Shown piece by piece: positions 45,301 through 53,644 of a stretch of 64,000 nucleotides of DNA. The stretch covers positions 248,001-312,000 of the forward strand of contig NZ_JAVBHX010000001.1 in the NCBI RefSeq assembly GCF_030732065.1. Reading direction: 5' to 3'. Position 1 is the stretch's first letter. Every line of letters starts with the position of its first letter. Both the position numbers and the translations under genes were made by a program. Source of the stretch: Oceanimonas aquatica (lineage in GTDB: Bacteria; Pseudomonadota; Gammaproteobacteria; Enterobacterales; Aeromonadaceae). The notes beneath the pieces are model-generated. The model was not told the DNA's origin, did not search any database, and worked only from the letters and a program-made list of their open reading frames with translations.

Positions 45301-45907
45301 CGGGCTGAAATATCATGGTGCTGGTATCGGGCCCGGTTTGCCGGGAGGCGTTTATCTTGCCCGACAGGCTGGTTTTGCCGGTGCGCTCGGCCCGTTCCAT
45401 GGCAGCGCCGTGTGCGGGAATGGTCAGCAGATCCAGGCCGGGGGGGACCTGGTCGGCGCCGTTGATGTTTTCACTGTAAAGCACATAGCCGTAGGCGTCG
45501 CGTTTGCCGGACGGAACTATGGGATGAACCCGAATATTGTTTCGTTTCAGCCAGGTCGAGTGGGCATGGCGTTCCTGCTCGTGAATAAAGCGGGCCAGGC
45601 CCAGGGCTTCCAGTCCGCTCAGTGCCGGGTCCTGTTGCAGCCGTTCAACGAACCGGCGCCAGTCCTGCTCGGTGACCAGATCGGAGGCGTCGAACAGGGC
45701 GGCGCCACTGCGCAGCACCACACCGTAGCTGGCCAGACGTTCCTTGACACTCAGGCTGATCCGGTCGGCTTCGGCCGCAAACTCGGTCACGGCGCGCTCT
45801 TCTTCCTCCTGAGTAAGGGTAAGGGCCACCAGCGGCGTGAGTACCAGACCGCCGGCAAGTACCAGCCAGGAAAGGAAAGTAAGCCTGGAAGAGCTGATGT
45901 ATGACAT
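42389..45907 (-). CDS. CHASE-PAS-PAS-GGDEF-EAL-CZB cyclic di-GMP enzyme
   Basis: 1172 residues. Membrane helix at about 8-30, periplasmic CHASE-type sensor (about 70-240), second helix near 295-318, two PAS domains (about 350-475 and 490-615), GGDEF domain with intact RVGGDEF, EAL domain with intact EALIRW, SVNLSARQL, LEILET, DDFGTGYSS and EGVE. The last 100 residues contain H..W (IEHVAWVE), CRFGDW and H...H (DLHRQLHQQA), the pattern of the chemoreceptor zinc-binding (CZB) domain. Both active sites look functional, so output direction cannot be read from sequence. Zinc or redox sensing by CZB is inferred. Convergent with ccoG, 6-base gap. Confidence 0.9.
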   Translation of the reverse strand: MSYISSSRLTFLSWLVLAGGLVLTPLVALTLTQEEEERAVTEFAAEADRISLSVKERLASYGVVLRSGAALFDASDLVTEQDWRRFVERLQQDPALSGLEALGLARFIHEQERHAHSTWLKRNNIRVHPIVPSGKRDAYGYVLYSENINGADQVPPGLDLLTIPAHGAAMERAERTGKTSLSGKINASRQTGPDTSTMIFQPVYQQNELLGWIFGAVSTHALVKDMMEDALHRQAPWTTLRIYDGNTPSANGLLYQYGKAPATPTAFLQQRFLDFNGRQWLLVFDHLNPAAVVSHQSSMLVLGAGLTLTMLLFALLRSALGSRSRAEALAEQLSEEMSQRERRYSQLQSRFSHITGRVSGMLFEYRLEASGRSTFPYASDGIRQLFGLDPEQARNNAAAMFDAIHPDDVDGVADAMLGSARDLTPWHHEFRVNGADGQPRWLLGDAQPRREADGTTTWFGAITDITARKQAEQALKAAHSQSRHFRAALDQVSSFIYMKDTRFRYIYANRAALEQFGCNGTTLKGCMDEQFYAPETAQELRDSDRRVLTGEPRSEEVEIIGKDGRRTVFMDVKTPIFDDPEHREIVGLLGIRTDITLLKDNEQQLRQLAHFDPLTRLHNRVLLSDRLRQAMTQARRHEQSVAVVYLDLDGFKAINDTHGHAAGDKLLVAVAGRMKDVIREGDTLARVGGDEFVAILLDLADPHHCTPLLERLLQAAARPVNLDGLRLRVTASMGVTFYPQAEELDPDQLLRQADQAMYQAKLAGKNRYHLFDTERDRSVRTHHESLEHIRHALRNGEFVLYYQPKVNMRTGRVIGAEALIRWQHPQKGLLSPAHFLPAVEEHALGVELGNWVIDAALQQIREWQAQGLALVVSVNLSARQLRQDDFVEQLQQLLGHYPDIDPAWLELEILETSTLGDLAKISERLQRCRELGLAVSLDDFGTGYSSLTYLKQLPAGTVKVDQSFVRDILEDPEDLTILDGVLSLARAFGRDVIAEGVETVEHGNMLLRIGCEQAQGYGIARPMPAAELPGWVKQWRPAPRWATLPRADRAMLPLLYAVIEHVAWVEAVGQALKQPGTPWPSLDADQCRFGDWYHHSSAEEQQRLATLADLHRQLHQQASRLHQWQQDGQGQQALAGFDELRALHRQLADELEHRLTPPPRNLTEIRPRLKSV

Positions 45908-46001
45908 GGCCCCTGCTCGTCGTTTTTATGATGATTTTCAACAAGGTTAGCAACTGGGGGGGAAATCGGGGAGGACTCAACAGAATATAATTTTCGAACA
46001 A

Positions 46002-46028
46002 AAAAGGCCGTTGATACCACGGCCTTTT
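46002..46028 (-). terminator. Intrinsic terminator of tas
   Basis: 10-bp stem AAAAGGCCGT / ACGGCCTTTT, 7-base loop, T-run on the minus strand, 23 bases beyond the aldo-keto reductase stop. It is also upstream of the c-di-GMP gene on the same strand and insulates it. Confidence 0.8.
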
Positions 46029-46050
46029 GGGTGACAGACGGGGGTGCTGG

Positions 46051-47106
46051 TCAGGGCGCCGGGTTGGGATAACGACGATGAATGTCGGAAATGCCCTGTT
46101 TCAGCTCTTCGGTCAGCACCACCTCGACGCTGTCGATATTTTCCTTGAGTTGTTCAAGGCTGGTGGCGCCAATCAGGTTGCTGGTAACAAAGGGCCGGGT
46201 GTTGACGAAGGCCTGGGCCAGCTGGACAGGGGTAAGGCCATGCTCTTGAGCCAATGCCACGTAGGCACTGGTGGCGGCCCGGGAATCGGCGCCGTTGTAG
46301 CGCTGAAAGCGGCTGTAGAGGGTGAGTCGGGCCCCCTCGGGCCGGGCGCCGTTTTCGTATTTGCCGGCGAGCATGCCAAAGGCCAGGGGCGAATAGGCCA
46401 GCAGCCCTACCTGCTCGCGCAGAGAGAACTCGGACAGGCCGATTTCATGGGTGCGGTTCAGCAGGTTGTAGGGGTTCTGAATGCCCTGAATGCGCGGATA
46501 CCCGTGGCGCTCGGCTTCCAGCAAAAACCGGTGCACGCCCCAGGGCGTTTCGTTGGACAGGCCAATGTGGCGAATTTTACCGGCCTTGACCAGCTCGTCG
46601 AGCACCGACAGAGTTTCGGCGATGGGCACGGTCTGGGCATCGGCCTCATCCAGCTGTTCAAAGCCGAGCTGGCCAAACATGTTGGTTTTGCGGTCGGGCC
46701 AGTGCAGCTGGTAGAAGTCGACATAGTCGGTTTGCAGCCGGCGCAGGCTGTCGTCCAGGGCCTTGACGATATTGGCCCGGTCGAGCATGGGCTTGCCGTC
46801 GCGAAAGTAGGACGGACGCTTGGGATCGTGGGCCCGGCCCACCACCTTGGTGGCCAGCACCACTTTGTCGCGGTTGCCACGGGCGGTCAGCCAGTTGCCA
46901 ATCATGGTTTCGGTGGCGCCCTGAGTATGTTCCCGGGGCGGAATGGGATAGAGCTCGGCGGTATCGATCAGGTTGATGCCATGATCCATGGCCATGTCGA
47001 GCTGGGCGTGGGCCTCGGCCTCCGTGTTCTGCTCGCCCCAGGTCATGGTGCCCAGGCCGATGAGGCTGACGTCGATATCGGTGTTGCCCAGTTTTCGGTA
47101 TTGCAT
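46051..47106 (-). CDS. tas: Tas-family aldo-keto reductase
   Basis: 351 residues from ATG 47106 (GGGGAG five bases upstream). NADP(H)-dependent aldo-keto reductase barrel: MQYRKLGNTDIDVSLIGLGTMTWGEQN, NLIDTAELYPIPPREHTQG (catalytic Asp and Tyr), KVVGRAHDPKRPS, QLHWPDRKTN (His) and NPYNLLNRTHEIGL. The sequence follows E. coli Tas, which rescues tyrosine-auxotrophic mutants under starvation, almost throughout. Natural substrate unknown. Monocistronic. Confidence 0.93.
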   Translation of the reverse strand: MQYRKLGNTDIDVSLIGLGTMTWGEQNTEAEAHAQLDMAMDHGINLIDTAELYPIPPREHTQGATETMIGNWLTARGNRDKVVLATKVVGRAHDPKRPSYFRDGKPMLDRANIVKALDDSLRRLQTDYVDFYQLHWPDRKTNMFGQLGFEQLDEADAQTVPIAETLSVLDELVKAGKIRHIGLSNETPWGVHRFLLEAERHGYPRIQGIQNPYNLLNRTHEIGLSEFSLREQVGLLAYSPLAFGMLAGKYENGARPEGARLTLYSRFQRYNGADSRAATSAYVALAQEHGLTPVQLAQAFVNTRPFVTSNLIGATSLEQLKENIDSVEVVLTEELKQGISDIHRRYPNPAP

Positions 47107-47227
47107 TGCGCTCCCCACAGGTTGGTGCTGTTTTTTAACAACAGCATACCAGCAAAGTGTGCGGAAGATCACGGTGTGGGGGAGGTGAAGGGCTGTGAGC
47201 AGGGAAGGCGCCAGACCAAGGGAGCTG

Positions 47228-47315
47228 CTTCTCCGACTCGCCGTAAACACTTCCATTTGGGCTCCGCTGCGCCATCCTTGGCGCAGAGGGTGCGGCGAAG
47301 CAGACCCCCTTTGTC
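47228..47315. repeat. Dispersed repeat (CTTCTCCGACTCGCC unit)
   Basis: CTTCTCCGACTCGCCGTAAA and GGCGCAGAGGGTGCGGCGAAG, ending CCCCCTTTG, match the reverse complement of 59823-59892 with a short insertion. It occupies most of the 258-base gap between tas and phoX. Confidence 0.55.
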
Positions 47316-47364
47316 TTCCGCTTGCGTTACTCAGTTGTTGCCTTTAACACCTTCAAAGATGTTA

Positions 47365-49272
47365 TCAGGCGCCGATAATGCCGCCGTCTTCCCGGGTGAT
47401 CATCATCACGCTGGAGCGAGGGGTGCTGTTGCCACCGAGCGGGAAGTGGGAGCCGGCCAGATCTTCGCCCGGGTGCTGAATGCCCACAAACAGGGTTTTC
47501 TGATCCGGGGTAAAGGTCAGGCCGGTGACCTCACAGGCGATGGGGCCGGTAAGGAAGCGCCGGATTTCACCGGTGTTGGGGTCGGCACACAGCATCTGGT
47601 TGTTGCCCTGGCCGGCAAAGTCGCCGCTGTTGGAGTAGTTGCCGTCGGTCTGGATCCACAGCCGGCCGCCTCGGTCAAAGCCGATGCCGTCGGGGCTGTT
47701 GAACATGTTGTCGGCGGTGATGTTGGCAGAGCCGGCGTAAAGGCTGTCTGCATGTACTTCCGGGTTGCCGGCCAGCACAAACAGATCCCAGTCAAACTCA
47801 CTGGCGGTATGCTTGCCCCCGGCCGGGCGCCAGCGCAGGATCTGGCCGTAGTGGTTTTCGGCGCGGGGGTTGGGGCCGCCCACCGGCTGGCCGTCTTTTA
47901 CGCCTCTGTGCTTGTTGTTGGTGAGGGTGCAGAACACCACCGGCTCACTGGGATGGGCGGCAACCCATTCGGGCCGGTCCATGGTGGTGGCGCCCACCTG
48001 AGTGGCGGCCAGACGGGCATGAATAAGAATATCGGCCTGGCTGGCAAAGCCGTTTTCTGAGGTCAGGCCGTTCTTGCCGTGGGTCAGCTCCAGCCATTCG
48101 CCCTTGCCTTTGAGCTCGCCGTCCTGGCCCGCGTGAAAGCGGGCCACGTACAGGGTGCCTTCATCCAGCAGTTCCCGGTTGGCAGCCATGTCGTCGGGGT
48201 TGTATTTGCCTTGGCTTACAAAGCGGTACAGGTGCTCGCCGCGCTCGTCGTCGCCCAGATACACCACCACGTGGCCGCTGTCGTCCACCACCAGCTCGGC
48301 ATTTTCATGCTTGAAGCGGCCCAGGGCGGTGCGTTTCACCGGCATGGCATCGGGGTTTTTGGGGTCGATTTCCACCACCCAGCCAAAGCGGTTGGGCTCG
48401 TTGGGGTGCTCGGCCAGATCAAAGCGCGAGTCGTGCTGGTGCCACTGCCAGCCGGCGCCTTCAGGGCCAATGCCGTAGCGGGCCATGGCAGGGGTGATCT
48501 CGGCCTTGCCACGGCTGCCGAAATAGCCGTTGAAGTTTTCCTCACAGGTGAGGTAGGTGCCCCAGGGCGTCATGCCGTTGGCGCAGTTGTTAAAGGTACC
48601 CAGGGCCCGCTCGCCTTGCGGGTCGGCGCTGGTTTTCAGCAAATCGTGGCCCTTGGCCGGGCCACTGATGGCTATGGGAGTATTGGCGTGAATGCGGCGG
48701 TTGTATTTACCGTCTTTTACCAGCTGCCAGCGGCCGTCTTGCTTTTCAAGTGTCAGCACAGACACGCCGTGGGCGGCCTGGGCGCATTTCACGTCGTCGG
48801 CACTCATGGTCTTGCCCTGATGGGGGAACATCAGCTCGTAGTTACAGTATTCGTTGTTCACCGCCAGAATGGCGGTGTTATCGTCGAGGGCAAAGAAGCT
48901 CATGCCGTCGTTATTGTCGCCAAACTGGCCGGCCTGGGCCTCGGCGCTGTTGCCGGACTCATTAAACTCGGGCACCTTGCCAAACAGGGCGTCCCCCCAG
49001 GACACCAGCCGCTCGACCTTGTAGCCTTTGGGCACTGTGATGGTATCTTTGGTGCTGGCGGGCACGGCGTCAAAACCCAGCAGCGGGCTGCTTCCGGTGG
49101 CGGCGGCCACGGCCCGGGAAAGGGGGGAAGCGGCAAAAAAAGCGGCGGCGCCGAGGGCGGCGGCACCACCGAGAAAACGACGACGGCTCAGGCTTTTTTC
49201 CACCAGTTGAGTAAATTCGGGCGTGTCGATGCGGGGGTGGTTCAGCTCGTCCTGACGTTCAAAGCGGCTCAT
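47365..49272 (-). CDS. phoX: PhoX-family alkaline phosphatase
   Basis: 635 residues. The Tat signal SLSRRRFLGGAAALGAAAFFAASPLSRAVAAA (from about residue 27) sends it folded to the periplasm. PhoX is a Ca/Fe-dependent phosphomonoesterase made of a beta-propeller; recognisable stretches are GVPTEF-like region replaced by AVNNEYCNYELMFPHQGK, NCANGMTPWGTYLTCEENFNGYFG (conserved iron-ligand Cys region), WVVEIDP, YLGDDERGEHLYRF and FNSPDGIGFDRGGRLWIQTDG. Important for phosphate scavenging in marine bacteria. A pho box was not recognised in the upstream gap. Confidence 0.92.
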   Translation of the reverse strand: MSRFERQDELNHPRIDTPEFTQLVEKSLSRRRFLGGAAALGAAAFFAASPLSRAVAAATGSSPLLGFDAVPASTKDTITVPKGYKVERLVSWGDALFGKVPEFNESGNSAEAQAGQFGDNNDGMSFFALDDNTAILAVNNEYCNYELMFPHQGKTMSADDVKCAQAAHGVSVLTLEKQDGRWQLVKDGKYNRRIHANTPIAISGPAKGHDLLKTSADPQGERALGTFNNCANGMTPWGTYLTCEENFNGYFGSRGKAEITPAMARYGIGPEGAGWQWHQHDSRFDLAEHPNEPNRFGWVVEIDPKNPDAMPVKRTALGRFKHENAELVVDDSGHVVVYLGDDERGEHLYRFVSQGKYNPDDMAANRELLDEGTLYVARFHAGQDGELKGKGEWLELTHGKNGLTSENGFASQADILIHARLAATQVGATTMDRPEWVAAHPSEPVVFCTLTNNKHRGVKDGQPVGGPNPRAENHYGQILRWRPAGGKHTASEFDWDLFVLAGNPEVHADSLYAGSANITADNMFNSPDGIGFDRGGRLWIQTDGNYSNSGDFAGQGNNQMLCADPNTGEIRRFLTGPIACEVTGLTFTPDQKTLFVGIQHPGEDLAGSHFPLGGNSTPRSSVMMITREDGGIIGA

Positions 49273-49372
49273 TGTTAATTATCCTTTGCTCACAGCATGT
49301 TGGAGATGTTGCAATCCCATGCTGATGGCTCAGGATGACGGTTTGATAACAACAAGATGACAGGAACAAGAC

Positions 49373-49717
49373 ATGAATATGCGAAGCGCTGATTTGCTGG
49401 CAAAAGTGATTATTTCCATTCAGGCGCTGCTGATCCCGGTGCTGTTGCTGGCCGGCGCCTGGCTGACTCAGCAGGGGGCGGCGGAGCAGGGAGAAGCCCT
49501 GGGCGGGCCCTGGCTGTGGCCGGTGTTGCTGCTGATGTGTGCCGCCTGGTTCTGGCTGTGTCGCCGGGCCTGGCTGGGATATTTGTCGAGTGAGGGCATG
49601 GGCCGGCAGTGGCCCTTCTGGGTGCTGGTGGCGGTGCAGTTACCATCCTTTCCACTGGGCACCCTGATGGGGGCCGGCCTGATTTACCTGAAACTGCGGC
49701 ATCACCCGCGGCAGTAA
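49373..49717 (+). CDS. Small inner-membrane protein, function unknown
   Basis: 114 residues, start MNMRSADLLAK with AGGAAC upstream. Three hydrophobic helices (about 10-30, 47-64, 80-105) and a short basic C-terminus. No family recognised. Divergent from phoX and ending at a shared terminator. Confidence 0.7.
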   Translation: MNMRSADLLAKVIISIQALLIPVLLLAGAWLTQQGAAEQGEALGGPWLWPVLLLMCAAWFWLCRRAWLGYLSSEGMGRQWPFWVLVAVQLPSFPLGTLMGAGLIYLKLRHHPRQ

Positions 49718-49720
49718 ATA

Positions 49721-49746
49721 AAAAGGCAGCCACCTGGCTGCCTTTT
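49721..49746. terminator. Bidirectional terminator
   Basis: 11-bp stem AAAAGGCAGCC / GGCTGCCTTTT with loop ACCT, between convergent genes. Confidence 0.82.
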
Positions 49747-49760
49747 TAAATGGGTAAAAC

Positions 49761-50222
49761 TCAATCATCCCAATCGTCATCGTCCCAGTCGTGACGGTGG
49801 CGATGTTTGTAGTGCTTTCTCTTGCCGTGATGATGGTAATGATGCACTTCCTTGCGATGGCCATCACCGGAGCCGGCGCCCAGGGCCGAGCCGGCGGCAC
49901 CGCCCACACCGGCGCCGATCAGCTGGCCTGAGTCGCCCCCCACGTTTTTGCCAAGTGCAGCGCCACCCAGGGCACCCACGGCGCCACCCAGGGCGGCCTC
50001 GTTCTTGTTGCCGCGGTTGGCGGTGGCCGCACCACCGGCGGCGCCGCCCAGGGCAGCTCCTACCATGGCGCCGGTGTCGCCGCCCACCTGTTTGCCCAGC
50101 AGGGCCCCGGCCACGCCACCGGCGCCGCCACCGATAATGGTATTGAGCGACTCGCCGGCCGTGGCCGTATTGATGCCGAACAGTATCGGCAGCATCAGGA
50201 TTGCAAAGGTCTTTTTAAACAT
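49761..50222 (-). CDS. Exported glycine-zipper protein
   Basis: 153 residues from ATG 50222. A signal peptide (FKKTFAILMLPILFGINTATAG) is followed by a run of GxxxG glycine-zipper segments (GGGAGGVAGALLGKQVGGDTGAMVGAALGGAAGG and similar) to about residue 125, then a histidine/lysine-rich tail and a terminal DDDDWDD. Such proteins insert in or attach to the outer membrane (Rick_17kDa/OmpA-associated types). Function unknown; the His-rich tail may bind metal. Confidence 0.82.
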   Translation of the reverse strand: MFKKTFAILMLPILFGINTATAGESLNTIIGGGAGGVAGALLGKQVGGDTGAMVGAALGGAAGGAATANRGNKNEAALGGAVGALGGAALGKNVGGDSGQLIGAGVGGAAGSALGAGSGDGHRKEVHHYHHHGKRKHYKHRHRHDWDDDDWDD

Positions 50223-50414
50223 GGCTGTTTCACTCAGCTGTTGAACTTGCTCGAAACCATACCGCCTTTTTTTCGTGGGGGAAGAGGGAGGTGGGCCGAG
50301 TGAAACGGCACCATTTGGATTGGTTTTTATTTTAAGTGACTGTTTTATAAAGGCTAAGTGGTGTTTGTTTGGTGGGGTGGCGACCAAAGCTGACCGACAG
50401 CTCCTGACCCATGC

Positions 50415-51521
50415 TCAGGGGTTGGCCACCCACACCAGGGTGCGGAGGGCGTGCTGGCCATAGCGGGCCAGCCTGTCAAAGCGCTCCCGGGCAATGGGCA
50501 GGTACTGTTTGTCCACCGGGCTTTCTCCCGCCGCCTCGTCGATATCCGGGTCGTGAATATAAACAAACTCCCTGTCCATGGCGCACACCAGCACCCAGTG
50601 GGGCGCCTTGCGCCCGTCCAGATGGTAGGTGCTGATCAGCACTAACGGCAGCCGGCCCTCACTCAGGCCCTGCTCCAGTTGCTCCAGGGTAAAATGCGCG
50701 TAGCGGGGGGCAATACCGGCCAGATCCAGATTGGCGATAAACTGCCGGTGTACCCTCTCCAGCACCTGCTTTTTCTCGGGGCTGCGCACACTGCTCACAA
50801 ACAGCGGACCGTCCTGGTTGAGCACCAGCTCTACGGCAAAACCACGGCGGTGTGCCGCCAGCGCCAGGCCATGGGGGCCGCAGCCACCGTGCCCCTGGGT
50901 CATGAAAATGGTGGTGGCTTCGCGCCACAGCTGCAGTTCCAGATCCGGCTCGGGGGTATGCTGCGGGTCCAGGCCGCTCAGGGCCATCATTAATGACGCC
51001 GGGCCACAGGTGAAGTCGGTGGTCTGGCGGTAATAGGGCACGGTCCGGGCGCCGGCCAGGGGATGGTAGTGATAAATGCGCTTCTGGTAACGCAGGGCGC
51101 TTTCGTGATCTTCGTAATAGTCGTGGTAAATACCGAACTGGCGATAGCCCAGCCGCTGGTAGAGGTGTTGCGCGGCAATGTTGTCGGTGCGTACTTCCAG
51201 GCGCATAAACACGGCGTACCGGGTCCGAGCGCCGGCCTCGGCGGCCTCAAGCAGGGTGCGGCCCAGCCCCAGGCCACGAGCCTCGGGGGAGACCGCAATG
51301 GAATAGATGCGCGCCAGCCGCGTGTTGCGCCGAAACAGCACCAGCACATAGCCCAGCAGGGTGTCGTTCAGTTCGGCCACCAGCAGCGAATCCTGAGGGT
51401 GTTCAATAAAGCGCAGAAAGCTGCGCCGGCTGATGCGGTCCTGGGCAAAGCAGCGGGCTTCGAGTTGCAACAGAGCATCAAGATCAGAGCGCAGGGCAGG
51501 GCGAACAACAGGCGCGGTCAT
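50415..51521 (-). CDS. GNAT acetyltransferase fused to C39-like peptidase
   Basis: 368 residues from ATG 51521; a much longer open frame extends upstream across the opposite gene and is not coding. Residues 1-155 form a GNAT domain (SIAVSPEARGLGLGRTLLEAAE binds acetyl-CoA; VRTDNIAAQHLYQRLGYRQFG). Residues 160-368 form a C39-like peptidase (DUF3335 type): Cys172 in TTDFTCGPASLMMAL, His308 in APHWVLV, Asp324 in YIHDPDID. Divergent from the RimK-like ATP-grasp gene. This pair is conserved in many Proteobacteria and was predicted by others to make or trim a peptide modification; the target is not established. Confidence 0.87.
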   Translation of the reverse strand: MTAPVVRPALRSDLDALLQLEARCFAQDRISRRSFLRFIEHPQDSLLVAELNDTLLGYVLVLFRRNTRLARIYSIAVSPEARGLGLGRTLLEAAEAGARTRYAVFMRLEVRTDNIAAQHLYQRLGYRQFGIYHDYYEDHESALRYQKRIYHYHPLAGARTVPYYRQTTDFTCGPASLMMALSGLDPQHTPEPDLELQLWREATTIFMTQGHGGCGPHGLALAAHRRGFAVELVLNQDGPLFVSSVRSPEKKQVLERVHRQFIANLDLAGIAPRYAHFTLEQLEQGLSEGRLPLVLISTYHLDGRKAPHWVLVCAMDREFVYIHDPDIDEAAGESPVDKQYLPIARERFDRLARYGQHALRTLVWVANP

Positions 51522-51662
51522 GGGGCACCCGAAAGCAAAATGAGGGGGCTTCAACATACGATAATTTTGGGTGCTCGGCGAGAAAATTTCACTGTGCCAA
51601 ATGCCGGTTGGGCATAGAGTAGGGGCCACTAACAACAGCCTATCAAGCAGCGGATAAATGCC

Positions 51663-53168
51663 ATGACACAACTGGTTCTGGTGGTGGACGAGCTCAGCGC
51701 CTGGGCGCCTTATTTTCCCAGCGACAACCTGGTGGACTTTCAGACATACCTGGCCCAGCCACCGGTGAAAAACGCGCCCCGTACCCGGGTGATCAACCTG
51801 TGCCGTACCGAGAAATACCTGTCCAACGGCTATTACTGCTCGCTGCTGGCGGAAGCCCGGGGTCAGCATGTTATTCCGTCCGTCTCCACCCTCAACAATT
51901 TGCGCAACAAGGGGTTGTTTGCCTTTGGCTTTGATGGTGTGTCCGAGGCCTTGGACGCGCACTGTGGCACCAGCGAGGCGGGGGCCAAACTGAAAATCAA
52001 AAGCTGTTTCGGCCGCTGTGCCGTGCCCGGGCTTGAGGCCCTGTGCCGGGAGCTGTTTGAACGGTTGCCGTGCCCCATTCTGGAGCTGACCTTCAAGCGC
52101 CGCAGCCGCTGGGAGCTGACCGGCCTGGCCACCCTGTCGCCGAGAGAGCTGACGGGGGAGGAAGAGGATCTCTTTGCCGACGCCCTCGACCGGTTTTCCC
52201 GCATCATCTGGCGCCAGCCCCGCTCGGCTAGACGCTACCGCTACGACCTGGCCATGCTGGTGAACCCGGACGAAGAACTGCCACCCTCGGACGCCGGCGC
52301 GCTCAAGCGCTTTGTGCGTGCCGGTGAGCGAGCCGGGGTGAACGTGGAGATGATCACCCGCAAGGACTATCAGCGCCTGGCGGAATACGACGGCCTGTTT
52401 ATTCGCGAGACCACCGCCATCGATCACCACACCTTTCGTTTTGCCCAGAAAGCGGAGCACGAAGGCCTGGTGGTGATCGACTCGCCCACGTCCATTTTGC
52501 GCTGCGCCAACAAGGTGTTTCTGGCCGAAAGCTTTGCCCGCAACGGCGTGCCGGCGCCGAAAACCCTGATGGTGAACCCGAAGCAGAAAAACGCCGCCGA
52601 CTGGCTTGAAAGCGAGCTGGGTTACCCATTGGTGCTGAAAATTCCGGACGGGGCTTTTTCACGGGGCGTATACCGGGTCGCCGACCGGGCGCAACTGGCC
52701 GACACCCTGGGCAAGCTGCGCAATGCCTCGGCCCTGGTGCTGGCCCAGGAGTATTTTTTCACCGAGTTCGACTGGCGTATCGGCGTGCTCAACCATCAGC
52801 CAATTTTTGCCTGCAAATACTTCATGGTGAAAGGGCACTGGCAGATCTACCGTCATAACGACGGCAAGGAAGCGGACTCCGGCGGCTTTGTGACCCTGCC
52901 CACCCATGAGGCGCCGCCGGGGGTGATCAACGCCGCGCTCAAGGCGGTGAAAGCCATCGGCGACGGTCTTTACGGGGTGGACATCAAGGAAGGCAAGGGC
53001 CGGGTGGCGGTGATCGAGGTGAACGACAATCCCAATATCGATCACGGGGTGGAAGATGTGTTCCTGAAAGACCGGCTTTACGACATGGTGATCGAGGACT
53101 TTGTGCGCCGGTTTGAGCAGGAGCGGCAGGCCGTCGTCGCCAGAAAAGGCCGGCGAGACGGCCGCTGA
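51663..53168 (+). CDS. RimK-like ATP-grasp ligase with RLAN domain
   Basis: 501 residues. The N-terminal 160 residues form the RLAN domain (LVLVVDELSAWAPYFPSDNLVDFQTYL, RVINLCRTEKYLSNGYYCSLLAEARG). The rest is ATP-grasp: DGLFIRETTAIDHHTFRFAQKAE, SPTSILRCANKVFLAESF, YPLVLKIPDGAFSRGVYR (ATP-binding lysine), and the metal-binding VIEVNDNPNIDHGVED. RimK relatives add amino acids, often glutamate, to a carboxyl terminus or make small peptides. With the divergent GNAT/C39 protein it makes a probable peptide-synthesis or protein-tagging unit. The start has only a weak ribosome site. Confidence 0.88.
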   Translation: MTQLVLVVDELSAWAPYFPSDNLVDFQTYLAQPPVKNAPRTRVINLCRTEKYLSNGYYCSLLAEARGQHVIPSVSTLNNLRNKGLFAFGFDGVSEALDAHCGTSEAGAKLKIKSCFGRCAVPGLEALCRELFERLPCPILELTFKRRSRWELTGLATLSPRELTGEEEDLFADALDRFSRIIWRQPRSARRYRYDLAMLVNPDEELPPSDAGALKRFVRAGERAGVNVEMITRKDYQRLAEYDGLFIRETTAIDHHTFRFAQKAEHEGLVVIDSPTSILRCANKVFLAESFARNGVPAPKTLMVNPKQKNAADWLESELGYPLVLKIPDGAFSRGVYRVADRAQLADTLGKLRNASALVLAQEYFFTEFDWRIGVLNHQPIFACKYFMVKGHWQIYRHNDGKEADSGGFVTLPTHEAPPGVINAALKAVKAIGDGLYGVDIKEGKGRVAVIEVNDNPNIDHGVEDVFLKDRLYDMVIEDFVRRFEQERQAVVARKGRRDGR

Positions 53169-53171
53169 GGG

Positions 53172-53642
53172 TTACAGGCAGCCGGTTTCGCCCCGCTTGA
53201 GCGGATCCGGTTTGGCGTGGCCATTGGCACAGAAGTCGAGCGAAGCCGAGTTCAGGCAATAGCGCAGGCCGGTGGGCGGCGGGCCATCGGGAAACACATG
53301 GCCCAGGTGGCCGTCGCAGCGGGCGCAGCGAATTTCCACCCGGCGCATGCCGTGGCTCATGTCTGCCAGCTCGCGAATGTGATCAGGGTGATAGGGGGCG
53401 TAAAAGCTCGGCCAGCCGGAGCCCGACTCGAATTTGCAGGCAGAAGAAAACAGCGGCAGGGCGCACAGCCGGCACACATAACTGCCTTCCTCATGGTTGT
53501 CGAGCAGGCCGCCGCAAAAGGGCGGCTCCGTGCCCTGGCTCAGGAGAATGCGGCGTTCTTCGTCGCTGAGATCCTTTGCCAGGGCCTGCAACTGGGCGTC
53601 ATCCGGCGGCGTGAGATCGTAGGGGCTGGGAGTCTGGGCCAT
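53172..53642 (-). CDS. msrB: Peptide-methionine (R)-S-oxide reductase
   Basis: 156 residues. Repairs methionine-R-sulfoxide. Zinc-binding CRLC and CARC pairs, [22 protein letters not shown] and the catalytic Cys in [11 protein letters not shown]. Starts two bases after msrA stop. Convergent with the ATP-grasp gene, 3-base gap. Confidence 0.96.
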   Translation of the reverse strand: MAQTPSPYDLTPPDDAQLQALAKDLSDEERRILLSQGTEPPFCGGLLDNHEEGSYVCRLCALPLFSSACKFESGSGWPSFYAPYHPDHIRELADMSHGMRRVEIRCARCDGHLGHVFPDGPPPTGLRYCLNSASLDFCANGHAKPDPLKRGETGCL

Positions 53643-53644
53643 GT

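Noticed and set aside
51522-52460. A 681-residue version of the GNAT/C39 protein starting at 52460
   Set aside because: The added 313 residues are antisense to the ATP-grasp gene and have no family similarity; the GNAT domain begins right after the ATG at 51521.
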